Part shown: positions 34,918-47,846 of the stretch, in pieces | Layout: each line of letters starts with the position of its first letter | Position numbering within the stretch: position 1 is the stretch's first letter | Assembly: GCF_006711645.1 (NCBI RefSeq) | Contig: NZ_CP041247.1 | Location: 434,001-498,000 of the forward strand | Length of the DNA stretch: 64,000 nucleotides | Source: Klebsiella electrica | GTDB lineage: Bacteria > Pseudomonadota > Gammaproteobacteria > Enterobacterales > Enterobacteriaceae | Reading direction: 5' to 3' | The notes under the pieces: model-generated | What the model was told of the DNA's origin: nothing | The model's input: the letters and a program-made list of their open reading frames with translations, nothing else | The model's database searches: none | Made by a program: the position numbers and the translations under genes

Positions 34918-37900
34918 GTGAGGCGACTGCCCGGGATATTACTGCTCACCGCGGCAACATTGACAGTTGTCGTCGCGCTGCTGGTGAGCGGCCTGCGTCT
35001 CGTTCTGCCGCAGCTGGACGCATGGCGCCCGCAGCTGCTGGAAAAAATCTCGGCGATTTCCGGCTCGCCGGTCAATGCTTCACAGCTCACGGCCCGCTGG
35101 GAAAATTTTGGCCCGACGCTCGACGTGCGTGATGTCTCCGCGGGTCTGAAGGACGGCGGTCAGCTCTCTGTTAAACGGGTTACTCTGGCGCTGGATGTCT
35201 GGCAAAGTCTGCTGCACATGCGCTGGCAGTTCCGCGATCTCACCTTCTGGCAGTTGAAAATCCATACCAATTCGCCTATCCAGACCAACGATGGCGGCGA
35301 TAGCCTGAAAACCGACCATATTGGCGATCTCTTCCTGCGCCAGTTCGACCACTTTATTCTCCGCGATAGCCATTTGAGTTTCGTAACCATTTCCGGGCAA
35401 CGCGCGGAATTAGCGGTCCCGCAGCTCACCTGGCTGAACACCAATAACCGCCATCGCGCAGAAGGGCAATTGAGCCTCTCCAGCCTCAACGGCCAGCATG
35501 GGGTGATGCAGGTACGCATGGATCTGCGTGATGAAAATGGCCTGCTGAACAAAGGGCGCGTATGGCTGCAGGCGGACGATATTGACGTGAAGCCGTGGCT
35601 GGGCCGCTGGATGCAGGACAATATTGCGTTGCAAAATGCCCGCTTTAGCCTCGAAGGCTGGATGACCATCGACAAAGGCGATATCGCCAGCGGCGACGTC
35701 TGGTTGAAGAAGGGCGGCGCCAGCTGGCAGGGGGATAGTCAGCCCCATCGATTGACGGTGGATAATCTGACGGCCCATGTCTTCCGCGAGAAGCAGGGCT
35801 GGGGCTTCCATATCCCGGATACCCGGATCTCGATCGACGGCAAAGCCTGGCCGCGCGGCGCGCTGGCAATGGCGTGGATCCCGGCGCAGGATGTCGGCGG
35901 CAATGACCGCTCGCGCAGCGATGAGCTGCGTGTCCGCGCCAGTAACCTTGATTTGAATGGCCTGACCGGGCTGCAACCTATTGCCGATAAGCTGGCCCCT
36001 GAGCTGGGCGAAGTCTGGCGCACCACGCAACCTGCCGGCAAAATCGATCTGCTGGCGCTGGATATCCCGCTGCAGGCGGCGGAGAAGTCCCGTTTCCAGG
36101 CTAGCTGGAGCTCTCTCTCCTGGAAGCAGTGGAAGCTGCTGCCTGGGGCCGAGCATTTCTCCGGTAGCGTTGCCGGAAGCGTGGAGAACGGTACGCTGCA
36201 CGCCAGTATGAGCGAGGCAAAAATGCCTTATGCCACGGTCTTCCGCGCCCCGCTGGAAATCGCCAAAGGTGATGCCACCCTCAACTGGGTGAAGAATGAC
36301 AAAGGTTTTATGCTCGACGGGCGCAACATTGACGTGCAGGCGACCGGGGTCCGCGCGCGAGGAGGATTCCGCTATTTACAGCCGCAGGGTGATGAACCGT
36401 GGCTGGGGATTCTGGCGGGGATCAGCACCAATGACGGTGGTCAGGCATGGCGCTATTTCCCGGAGAACCTGATGGGCAAAGAGCTGGTGGATTATCTCAG
36501 CGGCGCGATAAAAGGCGGGCAGTCAACCAACGCGACTCTGGTTTACGGCGGTAATCCGCACCTGTTCCCGTATCTGCATAATGAAGGCCAGTTCCAGGTT
36601 TCGGTGCCATTAACCAACGCCACTTTTGCCTTTCAACCCGACTGGCCGGCATTAACCGGTCTGGATATCAACCTCGACTTCATCAACAACGGTTTATGGA
36701 TGAAGGCCGATAAGGCGATGCTCGGTAATGTTACCGCCAGCAACCTTGATGCGGTTATCCCCGATTATTCGCAGGAAAAACTGCTTATTGATGCCGATAT
36801 CAACGGTCCTGGGAAAGATGTCGGCCCTTATTTTAAAGAGACGCCGCTGAAAGAGACGCTGGGTTCGGCACTGGATGAGCTACAGCTGAATGGGAATGTA
36901 AGCGCTCGCTTACATCTTGATATTCCACTGGATGGCGAGCTGACCACCGCCAGAGGCGATGTCAATCTGGTGAACAACAGCCTGTTTATCAAACCGATTG
37001 ATGCAACGTTGAAGGATCTGACCGGCAAGTTCAGCTTTATCAATGGGGCTCTGAAGAGCGAGCCCCTGAAAGCCAGCTGGTTTAATCAGCCGCTGAATCT
37101 CGATTTTTCTACCACCGAGGGACCTAAGGCTTTCCAGGTCAACGTTGGAATGAATGCCAGCTGGCAGCCGTCGCGTACCGGTCTCCTGCCTAAAGCGGTC
37201 AATGATGCCGTGAGCGGTAGCGTGCCGTGGGACGGTAAGGTGGCCATTGAGCTGCCGTATCATGGGAATGCGAGCTATAAGGTTGATATTAATGGCGATC
37301 TGAAAAATGTAAGTAGCGACTTACCTTCTCCGGTCAATAAAAAGGCGGGTGAGCCGCTTGCGGTAAAAATTAATGTCGAAGGCGGGTTAAACAGCTTCGA
37401 GTTGACCGGCGCTATCGGCGGCAAAAATCATTTCAACAGCCGCTGGTTGCTGAACCGTAAGCTGACGCTGGATCGGGCGATTTTAACCTCTGACAGCAAA
37501 GCCATTTCTCCGCTGCCGGATCAGGCTGGCGTTGAGCTGAATATGCCGCCGATGGATGGCGCGCAGTGGCTGGCGCTTTTCCAGGGCGGCGCCGTCAATG
37601 AAGTCAGCAGCAATATTCTCTTCCCGGAACGTATGACGTTGCGTACGCCGTCGCTGACGTTTGCTGGCCAAAACTGGAACAACGTGAGTCTGGTGAGCCA
37701 ACCGGATGCCGGTGGTTCGAAGATTGAAGCCCAGGGGCGGGAAATCAACGCCTCTTTGACCATGCGGCAAAATGCCCCCTGGCAGGCCGCCATTCGCTAC
37801 CTGTATTACAACCCGGCGGCCGCTCAGAAGAGTGCGTCCAGCGAGACGAGTCCGCTGGCCAGTAACCGCCTTGATTTTCGCGGTTGGCCGGATCTCCAGC

Positions 37901-38712
37901 TGCGCTGCGCAGAGTGCTGGTTATGGGGGCAAAAATATGGACGGATCGACGGTGATTTCTCCATTAAAGGCGATACCCTGGCGCTGGCTAACGGGCTGGT
38001 GGATACCGGCTTTGGCCGTCTGACTTCCGACGGCGTATGGGTCAATGCCCCCGGCGGCGTGCGCACGTCGCTGAAAGGTAAACTCCATGGGAATAAAACG
38101 GATTCCTTCGCCAGCTTTTTCGGTATTTCAACGCCGGTGAAAGGGTCGTCGTTCGATATCGATTATGATTTGCACTGGCGTGCCCCACCGTGGCAGCCGG
38201 ATGTGGCGTCGCTCAATGGGGTGCTGAAAAGCCATCTTGGAAAAGGCGAATTTACCGACATCAGCACCGGTCATGCCGGGCAGCTGTTGCGTCTGCTGAG
38301 CGTCGATGCGCTGCTGCGAAAACTGCGTTTCGACTTTAGCGATACCTTTAGCGAAGGCTTCTATTTTGATTCGATCAACAGCACGGCATGGATTAAAGAC
38401 GGCGTGCTGAATACGGATGATACGTTGGTGGATGGCCTTGAGGCGGATATCGCTATGAAAGGCTCGATTGACCTGGTACGTCGCCAGCTGGATATGCAGG
38501 CGGTCGTGGCCCCGGAAATTTCGGCGACCGTTGGTGTGGCGACAGCGTTTGCGATTAACCCGATAGTCGGCGCCGCGGTGTTTGCCGCCAGCAAAGTGCT
38601 GGGGCCGCTGTGGAACAAAGTGTCAATCCTGCGCTATCGCATCACTGGCCCTATCGATCAGCCGCAGATCAATGAAGTCCTGCGCCAGGCGCGTAGCGAC
38701 AAAAAGCAATGA
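34918..38712 (+). CDS. yhdP: AsmA-like phospholipid transport protein YhdP
   Basis: A 1264-residue envelope protein starting at GTG 34918 after GGAGAGAGGC. One N-terminal TM helix (about 7-28) anchors it in the inner membrane; the rest is a long AsmA/DUF3971 beta-groove that spans the periplasm, with the conserved AsmA-like C-terminal block near 1130-1230 (GVATAFAINPIVGAAVF). With TamB and YdbH it carries phospholipids to the outer membrane. Length is within two residues of E. coli. It follows rng by 127 bases that hold no clear terminator. Confidence 0.95.
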   Translation: MRRLPGILLLTAATLTVVVALLVSGLRLVLPQLDAWRPQLLEKISAISGSPVNASQLTARWENFGPTLDVRDVSAGLKDGGQLSVKRVTLALDVWQSLLHMRWQFRDLTFWQLKIHTNSPIQTNDGGDSLKTDHIGDLFLRQFDHFILRDSHLSFVTISGQRAELAVPQLTWLNTNNRHRAEGQLSLSSLNGQHGVMQVRMDLRDENGLLNKGRVWLQADDIDVKPWLGRWMQDNIALQNARFSLEGWMTIDKGDIASGDVWLKKGGASWQGDSQPHRLTVDNLTAHVFREKQGWGFHIPDTRISIDGKAWPRGALAMAWIPAQDVGGNDRSRSDELRVRASNLDLNGLTGLQPIADKLAPELGEVWRTTQPAGKIDLLALDIPLQAAEKSRFQASWSSLSWKQWKLLPGAEHFSGSVAGSVENGTLHASMSEAKMPYATVFRAPLEIAKGDATLNWVKNDKGFMLDGRNIDVQATGVRARGGFRYLQPQGDEPWLGILAGISTNDGGQAWRYFPENLMGKELVDYLSGAIKGGQSTNATLVYGGNPHLFPYLHNEGQFQVSVPLTNATFAFQPDWPALTGLDINLDFINNGLWMKADKAMLGNVTASNLDAVIPDYSQEKLLIDADINGPGKDVGPYFKETPLKETLGSALDELQLNGNVSARLHLDIPLDGELTTARGDVNLVNNSLFIKPIDATLKDLTGKFSFINGALKSEPLKASWFNQPLNLDFSTTEGPKAFQVNVGMNASWQPSRTGLLPKAVNDAVSGSVPWDGKVAIELPYHGNASYKVDINGDLKNVSSDLPSPVNKKAGEPLAVKINVEGGLNSFELTGAIGGKNHFNSRWLLNRKLTLDRAILTSDSKAISPLPDQAGVELNMPPMDGAQWLALFQGGAVNEVSSNILFPERMTLRTPSLTFAGQNWNNVSLVSQPDAGGSKIEAQGREINASLTMRQNAPWQAAIRYLYYNPAAAQKSASSETSPLASNRLDFRGWPDLQLRCAECWLWGQKYGRIDGDFSIKGDTLALANGLVDTGFGRLTSDGVWVNAPGGVRTSLKGKLHGNKTDSFASFFGISTPVKGSSFDIDYDLHWRAPPWQPDVASLNGVLKSHLGKGEFTDISTGHAGQLLRLLSVDALLRKLRFDFSDTFSEGFYFDSINSTAWIKDGVLNTDDTLVDGLEADIAMKGSIDLVRRQLDMQAVVAPEISATVGVATAFAINPIVGAAVFAASKVLGPLWNKVSILRYRITGPIDQPQINEVLRQARSDKKQ

Positions 38713-38752
38713 TTTGACGATTGCGGGGAATTACCGCACTCTCAATAGATAG

Positions 38753-40246
<1,494 letters not shown>

Positions 40247-40256
40247 ATGTTCTGAA

Positions 40257-40283
40257 TGCGCCTTCGCATCTTGCGAAGGCGCA
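40257..40283. repeat. Perfect 12-base-pair hairpin between tldD and aaeR
   Basis: TGCGCCTTCGCA, three-base loop, TGCGAAGGCGCA. It lies ten bases beyond the tldD stop and about 37 before the aaeR stop. It lacks a T-run on either strand, so it is not a textbook intrinsic terminator, but it may protect both convergent mRNAs from 3' exonucleases. Confidence 0.7.
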
Positions 40284-40320
40284 GCCTGCACCGGCGACAC
40301 TCCTGCTTTGTGGGTCGCCG

Positions 40321-41250
40321 CTAGCGGCAAATTCCCCGGCCGTGCATCCCCTGGTAAATTTTTGCCACCTCGACAAAATACTCCGTCAGTGAATTAATGC
40401 AGACCTGAACCTTCAGCGGCAGCTTGTCTTTCTCGGTATACACCGCGTACACAGGGCGAGGATCGGACTGGTAGCTTGGCAGCAGGATTTCCAGCTCGCC
40501 GCGGTTGATCTCTTCGATTGCCCACATCAGCGGAACGTAAGCCACGCCAACGCCAGCGGTCAGCCAACGTACCAGCGTCATGGGGTCGTTGGTGACAAAG
40601 CGGCCCTGCGGGATCAGTTTGGTTGAGATCCCTTCCGGGGCGATGATTTCAAATTCATTATCAGGGCGCACGCTGTACTCAAGCCACGAATGGCTGGCGA
40701 GATCGGCTGGTTTTTCCGGGATCCCCGCCTGTTGCAGATAGCTTTTCGCCGCGCAGAGCACCATCGGCATCGAGCCAAGCCGGCGTGAAAAGAGACTGGA
40801 ATCCTGCAATGCCCCGACACGAATCACCACATCCAGGCCGTCAGCAATCAGATCCGGCGCCGGAATGCCGGTGACCAGGTTAACGGATAAGCCCGGGTAC
40901 TCTTTCAGCATTCCGGCGGTAATGTGGGCCAGCACATTCTGTGCCATAGTTGAAGAGCAGCCGACGCGCAGCGTACCGATGGGCGTATTATTAAACGCGT
41001 ACAGTTGCTCATGGACATCCTGCGCTTCGAACAGCATGCGTCGGCAGCCCTGGTAATAGATCTTACCGGCTTCTGTTAAGCCAAGCCTGCGGGTGCTGCG
41101 GTTAAGCAGCTTCACCTGGAGTTCATCTTCCAGTCTGGAGACAGTCTGGCTGATGGATGAAACGCTCATCTGGAGCTGGTGTGCCGTGGCGGTAAATGAA
41201 CCAAGTTCAACCACTTTGGCAAAAACGGACATGCGTTTTAATCGTTCCAT
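40321..41250 (-). CDS. aaeR: LysR-family regulator AaeR
   Basis: A 309-residue LysR-type regulator: helix-turn-helix about residues 17-37 (FTATAHQLQMSVSSISQTVS) and the periplasmic-binding-like effector domain from about 90. It is divergent from aaeXAB, which it activates in response to aromatic carboxylic acids such as p-hydroxybenzoate in E. coli. The 130 bases between aaeR and aaeX must hold its operator. Length equals the E. coli protein. Confidence 0.93.
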   Translation of the reverse strand: MERLKRMSVFAKVVELGSFTATAHQLQMSVSSISQTVSRLEDELQVKLLNRSTRRLGLTEAGKIYYQGCRRMLFEAQDVHEQLYAFNNTPIGTLRVGCSSTMAQNVLAHITAGMLKEYPGLSVNLVTGIPAPDLIADGLDVVIRVGALQDSSLFSRRLGSMPMVLCAAKSYLQQAGIPEKPADLASHSWLEYSVRPDNEFEIIAPEGISTKLIPQGRFVTNDPMTLVRWLTAGVGVAYVPLMWAIEEINRGELEILLPSYQSDPRPVYAVYTEKDKLPLKVQVCINSLTEYFVEVAKIYQGMHGRGICR

Positions 41251-41268
41251 TATTCACTCTGACTTAAA

Positions 41269-41284
41269 AGTGATTTAGATCACA
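41269..41284. promoter_or_regulatory. CRP/FNR-like site in the aaeR-aaeX gap
   Basis: AGTGA, six bases, TCACA (one mismatch from the CRP core); inside it TGAT, four bases, ATCA, the core shared with FNR operators. Nineteen bases upstream of the aaeR start codon. Candidate only. Confidence 0.35.
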
Positions 41285-41380
41285 TAATATAGATCATGCT
41301 GCAATTATTACGTTACTATATTGTTAGCTACATAATAAACGCTTCACTACATCACCTGTACGCTTCTTACCAAGGTCATC

Positions 41381-41584
41381 ATGAGTCTGTTTCCTGTCAT
41401 CGTGATTTTCGGCTTGTCGTTTCCGCCGATCTTCTTTGAGCTGCTAATCTCGCTGGCCATCTTCTGGCTGGTACACCGACTGCTGGTTCCCACCGGCATC
41501 TATGATTTTGTCTGGCACCCTGCACTGTTTAATACCGCGTTATATTGCTGCCTTTTTTATCTGATATCGCGTTTGTTCGTTTGA
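41381..41584 (+). CDS. aaeX: AaeX membrane protein (DUF1656)
   Basis: A 67-residue protein with two hydrophobic segments (about 5-32 and 44-64), start [25 protein letters not shown]1656 proteins stand at the head of AaeAB-type efflux operons; the function is not known. It ends seven bases before aaeA, with the AaeR-dependent promoter upstream in 41251-41380. Confidence 0.93.
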   Translation: MSLFPVIVIFGLSFPPIFFELLISLAIFWLVHRLLVPTGIYDFVWHPALFNTALYCCLFYLISRLFV

Positions 41585-41591
41585 GGTCGAT

Positions 41592-42524
41592 GTGAAAACA
41601 CTAACAAGAAATATCTTCCGTACCGCAATCACTGTGATACTGGTTATCCTGGCATTTGTCGCGATTTTTCGCGCCTGGGTCTATTACACCGCGTCTCCCT
41701 GGACGCGCGACGCGCGATTCAGCGCCGACATCGTGGCGATCGCACCCGATGTTTCGGGGCTGATTTCGCAGGTAAATATCAAGGATAACCAACTGGTTAA
41801 GAAAGACCAGGTTTTGTTTGTGATTGATCAGCCGCGTTATCAGAAAGCCCTCGAAGAAGCTCAGGCCGATGTTTACTACTACCAGACTCTGGCGCAGGAA
41901 AAACGTGTTGAAGCCGGCCGCCGTAATAAGCTGGGCGTACAGGCGATGTCTCGTGAAGAGATAGACCAGGCCAATAACGTCTTACAAACGGCAGAGCATC
42001 AGCTGGCGAAAGCCGTGGCCAGTCGGGATCTGGCGAAGCTCGATCTGGAACGCACGGTTGTACGCGCGCCAGCCGATGGTTGGGTGACCAACCTCAATGT
42101 TTACAGCGGTGAATTTATTACCCGCGGTTCGACAGCCGTGGCGCTGGTTAAACAAGGTACCTTTTACGTGGTGGCCTACCTGGAAGAGACCAAACTGGAA
42201 GGGGTACGCCAGGGCTACCGCGCGGAAATTACCCCGCTGGGAAGCAGCCACTCGATTAAAGGTACGGTGGACAGCATCGCCGCCGGGGTAACCAACGCCA
42301 GCAGCAGTAGCGACGCCAAAGGGATGGCTTCCGTGGACTCTAACCTTGAGTGGGTTCGTCTGGCCCAGCGCGTGCCGGTTCGCATTCGACTCGATGAGCA
42401 GCAGGGCAATCTGTGGCCTGCGGGGACAACCGCGACGGTGGTGATTACCGGTAAACAAGACCGCGATACAACCCAGGCGAACTTCTTCCAGAAACTGGCG
42501 ATGCGCCTGCGTGAGTTTGGTTAA
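41592..42524 (+). CDS. aaeA: p-Hydroxybenzoic acid efflux adaptor AaeA
   Basis: A 310-residue membrane-fusion (HlyD-like) protein starting GTG at 41592. TM anchor about 12-33; lipoyl-like half around [30 protein letters not shown]; a hairpin helical region with [19 protein letters not shown]; a beta-barrel with [12 protein letters not shown]. It bridges AaeB to the outer membrane to export aromatic carboxylic acids. It lies six bases before aaeB. Confidence 0.97.
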   Translation: MKTLTRNIFRTAITVILVILAFVAIFRAWVYYTASPWTRDARFSADIVAIAPDVSGLISQVNIKDNQLVKKDQVLFVIDQPRYQKALEEAQADVYYYQTLAQEKRVEAGRRNKLGVQAMSREEIDQANNVLQTAEHQLAKAVASRDLAKLDLERTVVRAPADGWVTNLNVYSGEFITRGSTAVALVKQGTFYVVAYLEETKLEGVRQGYRAEITPLGSSHSIKGTVDSIAAGVTNASSSSDAKGMASVDSNLEWVRLAQRVPVRIRLDEQQGNLWPAGTTATVVITGKQDRDTTQANFFQKLAMRLREFG

Positions 42525-42529
42525 TCGCT

Positions 42530-44497
42530 ATGGGGATCTTCACCATTTATCCCCGGCACCTTCGCTTCGCGATTAAATTAGCGTGCGCGGTGGTGCTGTC
42601 GCTTTTTGTCGGCTTCCATTTTCAACTGGAAACACCGCGCTGGGCGGTGCTCACCGCGGCCATTGTCACCGCCGGTCCGGCGTTCGCCGCCGGTGGAGAG
42701 CCCTATTCTGGCGCGATCCGCTATCGCGGGATGCTGCGTATCGCCGGGACGTTTATCGGCTGTATTGCGGCGCTGGCGATAATCATTCTGATGATTCGTG
42801 CGCCGCTGTTGATGCTGCTGGTATGTTGTCTGTGGGCGGGCTTCTGCACCTGGATCTCCTCACTGGTTCGCGTCGAAAACTCCTACGCCTGGGGGTTGGC
42901 CGGCTATACTGCGCTTATCATTGTTATCACCATTCATACTGACCCGATGCTGGCGCCGCAGTTTGCCGTTGAGCGTTGCAGCGAGATTGTGGTGGGTATT
43001 GTCAGCGCCATCATGGCGGATCTGCTATTTTCCCCGCGCTCGATTAAGAAAGAGATCGATCTTGAACTGGATAACCTGCTGGTAGAACAGTACCGCCTGA
43101 TGCAGCTTTGCGTGGCGCATGGCGACAGCGAAGTGGTCGATAAAGCATGGGGTTCACTGGTGCGGCGGACCAGCGCGCTGGAAGGAATGCGCGGCAACCT
43201 GATTATGGAATCCTCGCGCTGGGCGAAGGTGAACCAGCGCCTGAAGGCGATTAATACTCTTTCTTTAACCCTGATTACCCAGGCCTGCGAAACGTACCTG
43301 ATCCAGAATTCGCGCCCGGAAATCGTCACCAATGATTACCGCGAGCTGTTTGCCGAACCGGTTGAAACCGTGCAGGACGTCCATCGACAGCTGAAAAGAA
43401 TGCGCCGCTTTCTGACCTGGAAGGGGGAGCACAATACGCCGGTAACGATTTACAGCTGGGTTGGCGCCGCGACGCGCTATCTGCTGTTGAAGCGCGGCGT
43501 GGTCGGCAATACCAGGATTAGCCGGGTTGAAGATGAAGTGCTGCAGGGGGAAGTGGTGATAAAGGCGGGTTCCGCCGAGCATCATCATGCGATGGTCAAC
43601 TTCTGGCGCACCTCCATTTCCTGCATCCTTGGGACGCTGTTCTGGCTGTGGACCGGCTGGACTTCCGGCAGCGGGGCGATGGTGATGATCGCGGTAGTGA
43701 CGTCGCTCGCCATGCGCCTGCCTAACCCACGCATGGTGGCGATAGACTTTCTCTACGGTACGCTGGCGGCCTTACCGCTGGGGGCGCTGTTCTTCCTGGT
43801 GATTATGCCCGCCACGCAGCAGAGTATGCTGCTGCTGTGTATCAGCCTGGCGGCGATGGCGTTCTTTATCGGTATTGAGGTGCAAAAGCGGCGGCTGGGA
43901 TCGCTGGGCGCGCTGGCGAGTACCATCAACATTCTGGTACTGGATAACCCGATGCAGTTTCAGTTCAGCCAGTTTCTCGATAGCGCGCTGGGCCAGATCG
44001 TCGGCTGTTTTCTTGCGCTGATGGTGATTCTGCTGGTGCGGGATAATTCACAAGCGCGTACCGGGCGTGTGCTGCTGAATCAGTTTGTTTCGGCCGCGGT
44101 GTCATCGCTGACGACCAATACCGCGCGTCGCAAAGAGAACCATTTGCCGGCGCTGTATCAGCAGCTGTTCCTGCTGCTGAATAAGTTCCCCGGTGATATT
44201 GCCCGTTTCCGCCTGGCGCTGACCCTGATTATTGCCCATCAGCGTCTGCGCGATGCGCCTGTGCCGGTAAACGACGATCTGTCGGCATTTCACCGCCAGC
44301 TGCGACGCACCGCGGACCATGTCATTTCCGCAGTCAGTGATGATAAACGACGTCGCTATTTCGCTCGTTTGTTAGAAGAGCTCGACGTTTATCAGGAAAA
44401 ACTGCAGGTCTGGGAGGCGTCGCCGCAGGTGACGGAACCGGTCCGGCGGCTGGTGGAGATGCTGCGTAAGTACCAGCATGTCTTGACCAATAGCTAA
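42530..44497 (+). CDS. aaeB: p-Hydroxybenzoic acid efflux pump AaeB
   Basis: A 655-residue inner-membrane protein of the aromatic acid exporter (FUSC-type) family: two blocks of about five to six TM helices (15-170 and 365-500), each followed by a cytoplasmic helical region. Family pieces: [18 protein letters not shown] and [20 protein letters not shown]. It acts with AaeA as a relief valve for aromatic acids. Same length as E. coli. Transcription ends at the hairpin just downstream. Confidence 0.97.
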   Translation: MGIFTIYPRHLRFAIKLACAVVLSLFVGFHFQLETPRWAVLTAAIVTAGPAFAAGGEPYSGAIRYRGMLRIAGTFIGCIAALAIIILMIRAPLLMLLVCCLWAGFCTWISSLVRVENSYAWGLAGYTALIIVITIHTDPMLAPQFAVERCSEIVVGIVSAIMADLLFSPRSIKKEIDLELDNLLVEQYRLMQLCVAHGDSEVVDKAWGSLVRRTSALEGMRGNLIMESSRWAKVNQRLKAINTLSLTLITQACETYLIQNSRPEIVTNDYRELFAEPVETVQDVHRQLKRMRRFLTWKGEHNTPVTIYSWVGAATRYLLLKRGVVGNTRISRVEDEVLQGEVVIKAGSAEHHHAMVNFWRTSISCILGTLFWLWTGWTSGSGAMVMIAVVTSLAMRLPNPRMVAIDFLYGTLAALPLGALFFLVIMPATQQSMLLLCISLAAMAFFIGIEVQKRRLGSLGALASTINILVLDNPMQFQFSQFLDSALGQIVGCFLALMVILLVRDNSQARTGRVLLNQFVSAAVSSLTTNTARRKENHLPALYQQLFLLLNKFPGDIARFRLALTLIIAHQRLRDAPVPVNDDLSAFHRQLRRTADHVISAVSDDKRRRYFARLLEELDVYQEKLQVWEASPQVTEPVRRLVEMLRKYQHVLTNS

Positions 44498-44501
44498 CCT
44501 G

Positions 44502-44528
44502 AACCGACGCGGAAGCGTCGGTTTTTTT
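44502..44528 (+). terminator. Terminator of aaeXAB
   Basis: Stem AACCGACGC / GCGTCGGTT with a four-base loop and TTTTTTT, five bases after the aaeB stop. Confidence 0.93.
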
Positions 44529-44654
44529 ATCACTATACTTAATCGTCGGGGATATTCGCGTTTCGTTCAGGGAAGCAGGGAGAGAACCCCGGCACGTGGA
44601 TGCATGGACAGTATTGGCGGGTGACAATAGCGCGATGTTGACAGGGTGTGGGCG

Positions 44655-44930
44655 ATGACTATCTATACATTTGATTTTGATGATATAGCCGATCAGCAGG
44701 ATTTCTATCGTGAGTTTTCACAGAGCTTCTCGCTCAACCGCGAGCAGGTGAACAATCTGGATTCATTGTGGGAAGCCGTAACCGGCGGTCTGCTGCCGTT
44801 GCCGCTGGAGATTGAGTTTATTCACTTAAACGATAAGCAGCGTCGGCGCTTTGGCGCCTTGATATTGCTGTTCGATGAAGCGGAAGAAGAACTGGAAGGG
44901 GAGCTGCGGTTTAACGCCAGGCAGGCATAA
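44655..44930 (+). CDS. yhcO: Barstar-family protein YhcO
   Basis: A 91-residue acidic protein of the barstar (ribonuclease inhibitor) fold: [20 protein letters not shown] start and the conserved [21 protein letters not shown] and [14 protein letters not shown] segments. I start at ATG 44655, matching the E. coli protein, rather than three codons upstream. No barnase-type RNase gene adjoins it, so its partner is unknown. It runs on the strand opposite the two YhcN-type genes and ends where their terminator begins. Confidence 0.9.
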   Translation: MTIYTFDFDDIADQQDFYREFSQSFSLNREQVNNLDSLWEAVTGGLLPLPLEIEFIHLNDKQRRRFGALILLFDEAEEELEGELRFNARQA

Positions 44931-44953
44931 AAAAGCCCCCGACAGGCGGGGGC
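44928..44953 (-). terminator. Terminator of the YhcN-type gene at 44980
   Basis: Minus-strand stem GCCCCCG / CGGGGGC with loop and a following TTTTTTA. It overlaps the yhcO stop codon. A second small stem GTCGTC/GACGAC lies at 44955-44972. Confidence 0.85.
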
Positions 44954-44979
44954 AAGTCGTCGGACAAGACGACGAGGGT

Positions 44980-45246
44980 TTATTTGTACAACTCAGCGGT
45001 AGCGTGCCAGCTATCGCCGGTACGGGCTTCGATAATACGGTAGCTGCTGGCGCCTTCTTTTTCGGCTTTAGCCGCCAGTTCGTGGCGCATATCCATCGGG
45101 GCGCTGCCTACCTGTGAAACAGAGATAGTGCCCATCGACTGCAGATTTTGAGCTTGTTCCGCGTTGACCTGATGTACGGCGGCGCTGGCGCCGAAGGAGA
45201 GAACGGAAGCCAGGCCCAGGGATGCGATGATCATTGAACGTTTCAT
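44980..45246 (-). CDS. YhcN/DUF1471 family periplasmic protein (tandem paralogue)
   Basis: An 88-residue secreted protein. Signal peptide MKRSMIIASLGLASVLSFGASA with cleavage after about residue 22, then the DUF1471 (BhsA/YhcN) fold: NLQSMGTISV, GASSYRIIEARTGDSWHATAELYK. E. coli has one yhcN here; this copy lies between yhcN and yhcO and seems an extra paralogue. I start at MKRSMI; six codons upstream are in frame but not signal-like. DUF1471 proteins are stress-induced and linked with biofilm, acid or peroxide responses; the exact role is unknown. Confidence 0.88.
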   Translation of the reverse strand: MKRSMIIASLGLASVLSFGASAAVHQVNAEQAQNLQSMGTISVSQVGSAPMDMRHELAAKAEKEGASSYRIIEARTGDSWHATAELYK

Positions 45247-45348
45247 AATCTTTACTCCAACCATTTGTTGCAGCGGCGGGAGGCTTTGAATGGACCTGGG
45301 CCGCTGGAAATTATTCGTATTCAGTAAGTAACCGACAATCGTTACGTC

Positions 45349-45612
45349 TTATTTATAAAGCTCTGCCGTAGCGTGCCAGTGGTCACCGGTACGGGCTTCG
45401 ATAATGCGATAAGAAGATGCCCCTTCTTCCTGGGCTTTCTTGTTCAGCATTTCATGCATACTCATCGGGGAAGAACTCACCGCGCCGACGGAAATGGTAC
45501 CGATTGACTGACGGCCTTGCGCCTGATCGCTGTTGATAGAGTCAGCGGCGAAAGCGCCAAAGGACAGAACGGACAGGATGCTTAGTGCAGCTACAGTGGT
45601 TTTGATTTTCAT
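45349..45612 (-). CDS. yhcN: YhcN, DUF1471 periplasmic stress protein
   Basis: An 87-residue secreted protein almost the same as E. coli YhcN in its signal (MKIKTTVAALSILSVLSFGAFA) and C-terminus (GDHWHATAELYK). YhcN responds to cytoplasmic acid and peroxide stress in E. coli. The start is set at 45612 by that match. It shares GASSYRIIEARTGD and WHATAELYK with the neighbour at 44980. The 102 bases between the two genes hold a possible second promoter. A CRP-like motif is at 45656-45671, upstream of its start. Confidence 0.92.
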   Translation of the reverse strand: MKIKTTVAALSILSVLSFGAFAADSINSDQAQGRQSIGTISVGAVSSSPMSMHEMLNKKAQEEGASSYRIIEARTGDHWHATAELYK

Positions 45613-45936
45613 GATGTTCACCTCGTCGAATCTTATTATTGAGGGCTCTTCGTTTCGTGACCCTCATCACAAAATCAAGTATACACTAATCACCAAAAAT
45701 ATTAATACTCTGCTAATTGTTATTTGAGTAAATAATTACAAAGAATTGTCTTTTTTATAACATATAAGAATTAGAAATGTCATTTACTCGCTACGCAACT
45801 CTAATATAGCGATTAAAATCATATGGATAGGGGATTTTGATGTTTTGTGCGCTTATGGCCGGCACATTCGGTAAAAGTATGTATAGAGGGCGAAAACCAC
45901 ACTAACTGTTAAAGAAATGCAATATTTTTGCAACGG
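45613..45936. other. AT-rich region between yhcN and argR
   Basis: About 320 bases of low GC. It contains the yhcN promoter region, with a CRP-like motif CGTGA-N6-TCACA (45656-45671), a possible 21-codon ORF on the plus strand (45840-45905, MFCALMAGTFGKSMYRGRKPH) with AGGGG six bases before its ATG, and a small TGCAATATTTTTGCA palindrome (45918-45932). None of these is certain. Confidence 0.4.
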
Positions 45937-45958
45937 CCCTCTGGCAGGAACCAGAGGG
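45937..45958 (-). repeat. Hairpin after argR
   Basis: Perfect stem CCCTCTGG / CCAGAGGG with six-base loop just beyond the argR stop. On the argR strand an A-run, not a T-run, follows, so it is not a canonical terminator. Confidence 0.55.
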
Positions 45959-45965
45959 GGGGCCC

Positions 45966-47789
<1,824 letters not shown>

Positions 47790-47803
47790 CATGGCGATGC
47801 GAT

Positions 47804-47839
47804 AAAAAACCGGAGCAGTTGAGTGGCTCCGGTTTTTTT
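47804..47839. terminator. Bidirectional terminator of mdh and degS
   Basis: AAAAAACCGGAGC / GCTCCGGTTTTTTT around a nine-base loop: A-run left, T-run right, usable in both directions between the convergent genes. Confidence 0.93.
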
Positions 47840-47846
47840 ATGGCGG

